The translations under genes were made by a program, and so were the position numbers. From assembly GCA_965651265.1 (NCBI GenBank), contig CBFGRV010000023.1, forward strand, positions 1 through 55,838: 55,838 bases of DNA. The letters run 5' to 3'. Within the stretch, counting starts at the first letter, position 1; every line of letters begins with the position of its first letter. Positions 17,275 to 23,941 of this stretch are shown here, one piece after another. This DNA comes from CBFGRV01 sp965651265. GTDB lineage: Bacteria; Bacteroidota; Rhodothermia; Rhodothermales; VXPQ01. Under the pieces are notes generated by a model. The model saw only the letters and a list, made by a program, of their open reading frames with translations, searched no databases and was not told the origin of the DNA.

Positions 17275-18123
17275 ATGTCTCTGTACCGTCACGTTGGAAT
17301 TGCCGCCGCCTTGTCTCCGCGGGTAGAAGGTCTGCTCGCCGAGGCGCTATTTCATCTCGGACCGGTGGCCGACAGGCTCAGCCTCGTTCACGCGGGTGCG
17401 CGGACGAGGTCCAAGGAGAAGCAGCTTCGAGCGGCCATGGAAGCTGCAGGAATCCCCGACGATGCGACGATATTCTGGGAAGAGGGCGAGCCTGCCGACG
17501 CCATCATCGGTGCGGTTCGGCGCGAAGACATGGATATGGTCGTTGCCGGGGCGCTAGAGAAGGAGCGGCCACTGCGCTACTACCTCGGATCGGTGGCGCA
17601 CAATCTTGCCAGGGAACTCCCGTGCTCCCTGATTCTCATTCCGGAACCTCAACGTGACCCTAAGCCCTTTCGGAAGGTCCTCGTAATCACGGACTACAGC
17701 GAGGCCTCGTTGATCGCCCTCGTCCGAGCCATCCGCATGGCCGAGCGAGAGAATGCCGAGAGCATCCACGTCGCACGGGTGCTTTCCGAGTATGGACAGG
17801 CCATGATCATGACGGAGGGCTACAGAAGGGAGCGCGCTCGCGAGATCGAGGCCGAAAGTCTCGAGGAGGAGGAAGAACTGCTGCGTGATTTCGTAGATGC
17901 TGCCGGCGCCAGCGCCGTTCCGATCGAAGCGCAGTGCCTCGAGGGTAAGACGGGCCAGATTGCCGCGACCTTTGCACGCGAGATCGGCGCGGACGTACTC
18001 GTAATGCCCTCATCCGGGCAATATTCGACCTTCCTTTCGCGGCTATTTCCGGCCGACATGGAATGGGTACTGCGAGAAATCCCGTGCACCCTCTGGGTGG
18101 CCCGCGAGAAGGTCACCAACTAG
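17275..18123 (+). CDS. Tandem universal stress protein (two UspA domains)
   Basis: A 282-residue protein with two Usp domains in one chain. The first half (about 5-125) ends in the UspA signature 'YYLGSVAHNLARELPCSLILIP'; the second (about 135-282) begins 'FRKVLVITDYSEASLIALVRAIRMA' and ends 'SRLFPADMEWVLREIPCTLWVARE'. Neither half shows a clear G-2x-G-9x-G(S/T) ATP motif. It lies 28 bp after the nitrilase gene and 50 bp before the antiporter gene. Usp proteins often accompany ion transporters, so a regulatory link to the antiporter is plausible but inferred. Confidence 0.88.
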   Translation: MSLYRHVGIAAALSPRVEGLLAEALFHLGPVADRLSLVHAGARTRSKEKQLRAAMEAAGIPDDATIFWEEGEPADAIIGAVRREDMDMVVAGALEKERPLRYYLGSVAHNLARELPCSLILIPEPQRDPKPFRKVLVITDYSEASLIALVRAIRMAERENAESIHVARVLSEYGQAMIMTEGYRRERAREIEAESLEEEEELLRDFVDAAGASAVPIEAQCLEGKTGQIAATFAREIGADVLVMPSSGQYSTFLSRLFPADMEWVLREIPCTLWVAREKVTN

Positions 18124-18173
18124 GCACGAGCCGCCTCGCACCTGTGCATCGATTCTGAATCCAACCCACGCGT

Positions 18174-19943
18174 ATGGAGAAGCTTACCCCACACGAAATA
18201 AGCGTGGTGTTGCTTGGCTTTGCTGTAATGCTCGGGCTTGCCCGCGTCTTTGGCGAAGCCTTCAATCGCATGCGACAGCCGGCCATCGTGGGGGAGATTC
18301 TCGCGGGGATTCTGCTCGGTCCGACCGTGCTGGGTACGGTCATGCCCGACCTTTATGCCCACATTTTCCCGACAACGGGCTCGGTCGCGATTGCCTACCA
18401 CACGCTGATCACGTTGGCTGTGGTCCTCCTGCTTTTGATTGCGGGGTTGGAGATCGATCTGAGCGTACTGTGGCAGCAGGGACGCGCCGCGCTCATGGTC
18501 AGCGTCCTCGGCACGCTCTTTCCCTTTGCCGTAGGCTTCGCCGGGGCGTACGCTTTCCCGCGCTTCTGGGGCATCGAGCCGGGCGCCGACCTGCTCACCT
18601 TCGCGCTGTTTTTCGGAACGGCGCTTAGCATCTCGGCGCTGCCGGTCATCGCCAAGATCATGATGGATCTCGATCTCTTCAAGACAAACGTCGGGATGAT
18701 CGTGATGGGTGCGGCCATGTTCAGTGATCTTCTTGGATGGATCATCTTTTCGATCATCCTCGGCATGTTGAATTCCGGCGCGGGCGTGGCCGCCGAGAAT
18801 CATGAGGGACTGAGCGTGGGCACGACCATCTGGCTGACCCTGCTCCTGGTCGTATTCACGCTAACGGTCGGTCGATGGCTCGTCAACAAGTCGCTGCCCT
18901 GGATCCAGTCGCGCCTGAGTTGGCCCGGAGGCGTGCTCGGGTTCACGCTCGTGCTGACCCTCGCCGGCGCCGCCGCAACAGAGGCCATCGGCATCCATGC
19001 CATATTTGGCGCCTTCCTGGTCGGCATCGCCGTCGGCGATTCGGCGCACATGCGAGCACAGACACGAACCATTCTACACCAGTTCGTCACCTACATTTTC
19101 GCGCCGATCTTCTTTGTATCCATCGGCCTCGAGGCCGACTTCCTCGAGAGCTTCAATCTCACACTCACATTGGGCGTGCTCGCCATCGCGTTCTTCGGGA
19201 AGATTGCAGGATGCATGCTGGGCGCCTACCTGGGAGGCATGCCCCGTCGCGATGCCCTGGCCGTCAGCTTTGGGATGAATGCGCGCGGCGCGATGGAGAT
19301 CATCCTCGGACTACTCGCCCTGCAATACGGCTTGATCCAGGACGAAATGTTTGTTGCCCTGGTCGTTCTTGCGCTTCTTAGCTCCATCATCAGTGCTCCG
19401 TTCATGGCCTATTTCGTCGAGCGGAAGAAGAAGTGGAAGCTGGACGAGCTGCTCACGGCCGGGTTATTCCTTCCCTCCCTGAATGCCCGGACGGCGGAGG
19501 AGGCCATTGAAGAGTTGTCGCGGCCCGCTGCAGAGGCGGCCGGTCTCCCTGCGGAGCTCGTCGCTCGAGAGGTTACGGCACGTGAACGAACCCTCAGCAC
19601 GAGCCTGGGCTACGAGCTGGCCGTTCCGCACGCCCGTATCGAAGGCCTGGAAACACCCGTTCTTGCTATAGGCAAATCGCGAACGGGAATAGACTTCGAC
19701 AGCCGAGATGGCAAGCCCACAAGGCTGATCTTTCTGCTCTTGACGCCGCCGGACGACATGTCCGCCCAGATTCAGATCATGGGAAGCATCGCGCGACTCT
19801 TCAAAGAGCCTGAAATCCGGCGAGCCGCTCTTGCAAGCGATTCGCTGGAAGAATTGCGTGCGCTGATCAAGACGGAGGAAGCACCGATATCGGAGCGGGC
19901 CGTAGAAGAGGTGATCAACGAGGCGCCGGCGCCATCGGGATAA
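18174..19943 (+). CDS. CPA2-family cation/proton antiporter fused to a PTS EIIA-like domain
   Basis: A 589-residue fusion. Residues about 1-415 form a multi-helix monovalent cation:proton antiporter-2 domain ('MRQPAIVGEILAGILLGPTVLG', 'ALFFGTALSISALPVIAKIM', 'HAIFGAFLVGIAVG', 'SFGMNARGAMEIILGLLAL'). Residues about 425-570 form a PtsN-like EIIA domain with the phospho-accepting His at H486 in 'GYELAVPHARIEGLE'. The transporter would exchange Na+ or K+ for H+. The EIIA part suggests control of transport by phosphorylation. No EI, HPr or EII partners are in the window. It converges on purC. Confidence 0.92.
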   Translation: MEKLTPHEISVVLLGFAVMLGLARVFGEAFNRMRQPAIVGEILAGILLGPTVLGTVMPDLYAHIFPTTGSVAIAYHTLITLAVVLLLLIAGLEIDLSVLWQQGRAALMVSVLGTLFPFAVGFAGAYAFPRFWGIEPGADLLTFALFFGTALSISALPVIAKIMMDLDLFKTNVGMIVMGAAMFSDLLGWIIFSIILGMLNSGAGVAAENHEGLSVGTTIWLTLLLVVFTLTVGRWLVNKSLPWIQSRLSWPGGVLGFTLVLTLAGAAATEAIGIHAIFGAFLVGIAVGDSAHMRAQTRTILHQFVTYIFAPIFFVSIGLEADFLESFNLTLTLGVLAIAFFGKIAGCMLGAYLGGMPRRDALAVSFGMNARGAMEIILGLLALQYGLIQDEMFVALVVLALLSSIISAPFMAYFVERKKKWKLDELLTAGLFLPSLNARTAEEAIEELSRPAAEAAGLPAELVAREVTARERTLSTSLGYELAVPHARIEGLETPVLAIGKSRTGIDFDSRDGKPTRLIFLLLTPPDDMSAQIQIMGSIARLFKEPEIRRAALASDSLEELRALIKTEEAPISERAVEEVINEAPAPSG

Positions 19944-19997
19944 GCGCGGTCGTATTCTTCGAAAAACAGATCGCGCGCCGCTAAGAGAGAGTCTCCG

Positions 19998-20975
19998 CTA
20001 ACTGCGGCCGACGCTCACGTAGCGTTGCAGCGCCTCTGTGATGCGCGCTTCGGGATCCGGATGCGTATCAGGAACGAAGGTTTGTCCCGTCACCGTCTCG
20101 AATAGCTCGATGTACCGCGCCGCGACTTCGATGCGGAAATCGTCCGGCAGATCGGGTAGCGTTTGTCCATCGTGTCCCTGAAACCCTTGAGCCATGAGCC
20201 ACTCGCGAACGAATTCCTTCGAGAGCTGCTTCTGGGGCTCCCCGCGCGAGAGGCGGTCGTCGTAGCCTTCCGCGTAGTAGTAGCGGGAAGAATCCGGGGT
20301 GTGCACTTCATCGATCAATACAAACGACCCGTCGGCCTTTCGCCCAAACTCGTACTTGGTATCGACAAGTAGCAGCCCGCGCTCGGCGGCCATCTCCGTG
20401 CCGCGCCCAAAAAGCTGAAGGGCCCACGCTTCCAGCTGGTCCAATTCATCCTCCGTCAGCGTTCCCTGCGAGATGATCTGCTCTCGACTGATGTCTTCGT
20501 CATGCCCCTCCGCCGCCTTGGTGGCCGGGGTTAGAATGGGCGTGGGAAGGCGGCTGCTCTCGACAAGCCCCTCCGGCAGCGCGACCCCGGAGATTTGGCG
20601 GCAGCCGGCGCGATATTCCCGCCACGCATGCCCGGCGAGATAGCCGCGGACGACGAACTCGATAGGGACCGGCCGGCAGAACTCAGCGACTGTGACGTTG
20701 GGATCCGGAACGGCGAGGAGATGATTCGGGACGAGGTCCGCCGTGTGATCGAAAAAGAACGCCGCGGTCTGGTTCAAGACCTGGCCCTTGAACGGGATGG
20801 CCTGTCGCAGTACGTGATCGAAGGCCGAGATACGATCCGTGGTTACGAGGATGAGCGTGTCATCCGTGTGGTAGGTATCACGCACCTTACCCCGATAACG
20901 CGTCCCGAAGCCCGTCAGGTTCGTCTCGATGAGCGTGCGATCGAGCTGACGTGCCAGAATGTCTCGGTCGATCAT
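19998..20975 (-). CDS. purC: Phosphoribosylaminoimidazole-succinocarboxamide synthase (SAICAR synthase)
   Basis: ATP-dependent condensation of CAIR with aspartate in purine synthesis. The chain from the ATG at 20975 has 325 residues and shows 'GKVRDTYHTDDTLILVTTDRISAFD', 'NHLLAVPDPNVTVAEFCRPVPIEFVVRGYLAG' and 'LLLVDTKYEFGRKADGSFVLIDEVHTPDSSRYY', all family hallmarks of the longer, yeast-like subgroup. A reading frame extends to 21095 but the extra residues are the shadow of the regulator gene. The ATG overlaps the LacI-family gene stop by 4 bp (ATGA), so purC is translated behind that regulator. No other pur gene is near. Confidence 0.95.
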   Translation of the reverse strand: MIDRDILARQLDRTLIETNLTGFGTRYRGKVRDTYHTDDTLILVTTDRISAFDHVLRQAIPFKGQVLNQTAAFFFDHTADLVPNHLLAVPDPNVTVAEFCRPVPIEFVVRGYLAGHAWREYRAGCRQISGVALPEGLVESSRLPTPILTPATKAAEGHDEDISREQIISQGTLTEDELDQLEAWALQLFGRGTEMAAERGLLLVDTKYEFGRKADGSFVLIDEVHTPDSSRYYYAEGYDDRLSRGEPQKQLSKEFVREWLMAQGFQGHDGQTLPDLPDDFRIEVAARYIELFETVTGQTFVPDTHPDPEARITEALQRYVSVGRS

Positions 20976-21994
20976 GTCCGAAGTGTGGATCCTCGTGCGA
21001 CAAGCTCGGGCACGATCAGGCGAGCGACAGGTGCCTCCCTGTTGCGCCCATCCATCCGCGTAAGCAGCAGCTCGGTGGCTTCTTCCCCGACCCAATGCAT
21101 GCGCTGATCGATGCTCGAGAGGCCCACGTAGTAGCTTGTTTTGATGTCGTCGTACCCGATCACGGCCATGTCGTCAGGTATTCGGCGCCCCGCATCGCGC
21201 GCGGCCTTACAGGCGCCGATAGCCTGTACGTCGCTCATAGCAAAGACGGCGGTGACATCTGAATGGTCTTCCAGCACACGCTCCATGGCTTCATATCCGG
21301 CCTCCTCGCTGAAGCCTGCGTGTTTCTCCGTGTGGCCGCTGATAATGAGAGCAGGATCGAAAGCAACGCCTGCCTGCTCGAGTGCTTCGCGGGCGCCTTC
21401 GATGCGCTCATCCTGCACGGAGCTTGCCGTAGGGGACGTGATGATCGCGATTCGGCGGTGGCCAAGCTCGAGTAGATGCTCGATGGCGGCGCGGCCGCCC
21501 GCGCGCTCATCCCAGAAAAATGAGTCGAAGTCCGGATGCCGCGGTCCGATGAGCACGACCGGAGCATGTAGAGCACGGAGCTCATGCGCAATGCGCTCCT
21601 CGACAGGCACCCCGACCAGCAGCAGCCCATCGACGGCGCCCCGGCCCAAAAAATTCAAGAGCGTCTGATGAGGGGATGTCGAGCCGAGATCACAGAGCAG
21701 CAGGTCGATATCCTGGTTGCGAAGCCGAAATCGGATGCCCTTTAGCAGCTCGTTGTGGAAGGGCATGGTAAACGTAGGAATGGCCACCGCGAACGAGCGC
21801 GCAGCCTTTTGCGCCAGCGACTTCGCCGTTCGGTCGGGCCTGAACTGCAGCTCGTCGATCGCCTTGAGTACGCGCACGCGCGTGGGCTCCGACACATCGG
21901 TCGAGTTGTTCAATACGCGAGAGACGGTCGAAATCGCTACTCCTGCACGGTCGGCCACGTCATAGATGGTGACCTTCGACTTGCCCTGTGCCAT
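20972..21994 (-). CDS. LacI/GalR-family transcriptional regulator
   Basis: A 340-residue repressor-type protein. The N-terminal helix-turn-helix is typical ('VTIYDVADRAGVAISTVSRVLNN', residues about 7-30) and is followed by the hinge helix and a periplasmic-binding-like effector domain ('GRAAIEHLLELGHRRIAIIT', 'AVFAMSDVQAIGACKAARDAGRRIPDDMAVIGYDD', 'SSIDQRMHWVGEEATELLL'). The frame is open far upstream to 22435, but the family start is the ATG at 21994. It is divergent from a sugar-type ABC ATPase and overlaps purC downstream. The effector could be a sugar, or a purine as in PurR; the sequence alone does not decide. Confidence 0.93.
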   Translation of the reverse strand: MAQGKSKVTIYDVADRAGVAISTVSRVLNNSTDVSEPTRVRVLKAIDELQFRPDRTAKSLAQKAARSFAVAIPTFTMPFHNELLKGIRFRLRNQDIDLLLCDLGSTSPHQTLLNFLGRGAVDGLLLVGVPVEERIAHELRALHAPVVLIGPRHPDFDSFFWDERAGGRAAIEHLLELGHRRIAIITSPTASSVQDERIEGAREALEQAGVAFDPALIISGHTEKHAGFSEEAGYEAMERVLEDHSDVTAVFAMSDVQAIGACKAARDAGRRIPDDMAVIGYDDIKTSYYVGLSSIDQRMHWVGEEATELLLTRMDGRNREAPVARLIVPELVARGSTLRT

Positions 21995-22022
21995 CTTTTG
22001 TCCGGACGACTGATACTCTTGA

Positions 22023-22043
22023 GCAGAATAGGTAATATTCTGC
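22023..22043. promoter_or_regulatory. Perfect 8-bp inverted repeat in the regulator leader
   Basis: GCAGAATA (22023-22030) and TATTCTGC (22036-22043) are exact inverted copies separated by 5 bp. They lie 29 bp upstream of the LacI-family start codon. This is a candidate operator, or a small hairpin in the leader RNA. Confidence 0.4.
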
Positions 22044-22058
22044 GGATCCACGGCTATC

Positions 22059-22068
22059 TTAACGTTTA
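22059..22068. promoter_or_regulatory. Candidate LacI-family operator
   Basis: TTAACGTTTA is a near-palindrome around a central CG, the usual centre of LacI/GalR operators, in the intergenic region between the divergent regulator and ABC ATPase genes. Autoregulation and control of the ATPase gene would follow, but the site is short and unproven. Confidence 0.4.
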
Positions 22069-22165
22069 CTATACGAAAAAGGATGCCGCCCGGACCCGTT
22101 TGTGCCTTTGGGCAGATCCAGCTCCCCGCGGCCGGTCCCCACTTCTCGTTTAATGCACGTTTGTA

Positions 22166-23299
22166 ATGGCCAGTGTCAAGCTTGAGAACGTCCGGAAGGT
22201 CTATGACAATGATGTCGTCGCCGTTCACGACGCGTCGTTCGAGGTAGGGGATGGCGAGTTTGTCGTACTGGTAGGGCCTTCGGGGTGTGGCAAGAGCACC
22301 ATGCTCCGGATGATTGCCGGACTGGAGACCATTACGCGGGGCCGGCTCTACATCGGTGATCGGCCCGTAAACGATGTACCGCCGAAGGATCGCGACATCG
22401 CGATGGTGTTTCAGAACTACGCGCTCTATCCGCACATGAGCGTGTACGACAACATGGCTTTCGGCCTGAAGCTGCGAAAGTATTCGAAGGAGGAGATCCG
22501 GACCCGTGTCGAGCAGGCTGCTCAGATTCTCGGCATCGAGGGTATTCTAGATCGCAAGCCGAAACAGCTGTCGGGCGGACAGCGCCAGCGTGTTGCCGTA
22601 GGTCGTGCCATCGTTCGGAAGCCACGCGTGTTTCTGTTCGACGAGCCGCTGTCAAACCTCGACGCGAAGCTTCGTGTGCAGATGCGGACCGAAATCTCGA
22701 AGCTGCACCGGCAGCTTGGCGCCACCATGGTCTACGTCACGCACGATCAGGTCGAGGCCATGACGATGGGGGATCGAATCGTCGTGCTGCGCGACGGCTA
22801 CATCCAACAGATTGATAAGCCGCTCGAGCTCTACAATCATCCTGCCAACAAATTTGTGGCGGGATTCATCGGCAGCCCCTCGATGAACTTCGTTCCAGGC
22901 CGCATCGAGAACGGATCCGGGTTGGCCTTCCGTGCGGCGAACGACGCATTTACGCTCCCTCTGTCGAACCTGGACAATCCAGCTCTTAAGGAGTACGCAG
23001 GGCGATCGGTTACACTGGGCATTCGCCCCGAGGATATTTACGTATCCGGCAGTCCTTTCATCCGAAATCCGGTCTCCGAGGCCCTGCTGACTCTGGAAGT
23101 GGTGGAGCCGATGGGCAACGAGATCTTCGTTTACGCCCGGTCGGGGGACCAGGAGGTCGTCGCCCGCGTGGCGCCTCAGGTGCTTCCGGAGCCTGGTGAG
23201 CCCATTCGTCTGGCCTTCGACTTGCGTAAGCTGCATTTCTTTGATTCGGATACGGAGGCGACCATAGGCGAGGGCATGGAGAAGGCGGCTGCTGCTTAG
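22166..23299 (+). CDS. Carbohydrate ABC transporter ATP-binding protein (UgpC/MsmK/MalK type)
   Basis: A 377-residue ATPase. Walker A 'GPSGCGKST', Q-loop 'MVFQNYALYPHMSVYDNMAFGLKLRK', signature 'LSGGQRQRVAVGRAIVRKP', Walker B 'VFLFDEPLSNLD' and switch 'VYVTHDQVEAMTMGDRIVVL' are all present. The C-terminal third is a TOBE-type regulatory domain as in MalK and UgpC. No permease or binding-protein gene lies beside it, so it is probably a shared ATPase serving distant sugar transporters, as MsmX/MsmK does in Gram-positives. The divergent LacI-family gene is a likely regulator. Confidence 0.95.
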   Translation: MASVKLENVRKVYDNDVVAVHDASFEVGDGEFVVLVGPSGCGKSTMLRMIAGLETITRGRLYIGDRPVNDVPPKDRDIAMVFQNYALYPHMSVYDNMAFGLKLRKYSKEEIRTRVEQAAQILGIEGILDRKPKQLSGGQRQRVAVGRAIVRKPRVFLFDEPLSNLDAKLRVQMRTEISKLHRQLGATMVYVTHDQVEAMTMGDRIVVLRDGYIQQIDKPLELYNHPANKFVAGFIGSPSMNFVPGRIENGSGLAFRAANDAFTLPLSNLDNPALKEYAGRSVTLGIRPEDIYVSGSPFIRNPVSEALLTLEVVEPMGNEIFVYARSGDQEVVARVAPQVLPEPGEPIRLAFDLRKLHFFDSDTEATIGEGMEKAAAA

Positions 23300-23347
23300 G
23301 CTTTCACCGCTCTGGCCATGCCGGCATCTGCCGATTTCCGGAACCCT

Positions 23348-23371
23348 GTATACGATAGGGGGGTAGGGTAT
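23348..23371. promoter_or_regulatory. CsoR-type copper operator
   Basis: A GTATAC-ATAGGGGGGTA-GGGTAT pseudo-palindrome with the central G/C run and flanking TAT half-sites, the layout of known CsoR operators (TAT..CCCCC..TA seen on the opposite strand). It lies 75 bp upstream of the copZ-like start, at the head of the copZ-csoR-copA operon. The regulator's own gene is the second in the operon. CsoR would bind without copper and release when Cu(I) binds. Confidence 0.75.
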
Positions 23372-23446
23372 CCAGTGATTTCGGGGTACGGTCAATCCCG
23401 GGCATGTCTACATCCAACATCCACCACATCCCAGAGAGCGAGCGTT

Positions 23447-23656
23447 ATGATCGACTACATCAAGATCGAAGGAATGGGTTGCGATCACTGTGTTACGGCC
23501 GTTCGGGCCGCGCTGGAGCATGTTCAGGGCATTGAGATCGAAGATGTCACTATCGGCGCTGCCCGAGTTCGTCTCCTCGATGGAGACGTGACCGAGAAGA
23601 TCGACGCCGCCATTCGAGAAGCCGGATACGAGCCGATTTCTCACTCGAGGGCCTAA
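23447..23656 (+). CDS. copZ: CopZ-like HMA-domain copper chaperone
   Basis: A 69-residue heavy-metal-associated domain with the metal-binding cysteines C12 and C15 in 'GMGCDHC'. The usual motif is GMTCxxC; here Gly replaces Thr. The fold is beta-alpha-beta-beta-alpha-beta, as in CopZ/Atx1, which carry Cu(I) to CopA. The frame is open from 23318, but the ATG at 23447 gives the exact family start ('MIDYIKIEGMGCDHC'). It is the first gene of the operon, 3 bp before csoR. Confidence 0.88.
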   Translation: MIDYIKIEGMGCDHCVTAVRAALEHVQGIEIEDVTIGAARVRLLDGDVTEKIDAAIREAGYEPISHSRA

Positions 23657-23659
23657 GCC

Positions 23660-23941
23660 ATGCATCTCACTGAAGAGAAAGAACGCGATGTGCTGCAGAG
23701 GCTAAGGCGAATCGAGGGGCAGATTCGCGGCTTGCAGCGCATGGTGGAAGGAGGGAGGTACTGCGGCGACGTCCTGCACCAGATCACTTCGGCGCAGCGC
23801 GCACTTCGTTCCGTTGGCGAAATCATCACGCGCAATCATCTCGAGACCTGCGTTACGGAGGCCCTTCGCTCCGGCGATCGGGAAGCCGCCGAGCACAGCT
23901 ACGACGAGATCATGAACCTGCTGTACAAGCAATTGCGATGA
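23660..23941 (+). CDS. csoR: CsoR-family copper-sensing repressor
   Basis: A 93-residue all-helical DUF156 protein. The family opening 'RLRRIEGQIRGLQRMVE' is followed by the Cu(I) ligand triad C35 (in 'GRYCGDVL'), H60 and C64 (in 'RNHLETCV'). The C-H-C triad fits CsoR proper, which senses Cu(I), and excludes the nickel and formaldehyde relatives RcnR and FrmR, whose ligands differ. It overlaps copA by 4 bp (ATGA) and probably represses its own operon through the operator at 23348-23371. Confidence 0.94.
   Translation: MHLTEEKERDVLQRLRRIEGQIRGLQRMVEGGRYCGDVLHQITSAQRALRSVGEIITRNHLETCVTEALRSGDREAAEHSYDEIMNLLYKQLR

Noticed and set aside
19944..19997. Terminator between the antiporter and purC genes
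   Set aside because: A minus-strand T5 run is present (19960s-19970s), but no stable stem lies directly before it.
21995..22435. A 147-residue N-terminal extension of the LacI-family regulator
   Set aside because: The helix-turn-helix starts directly after the ATG at 21994, and the extension overlaps the divergent ABC ATPase gene.
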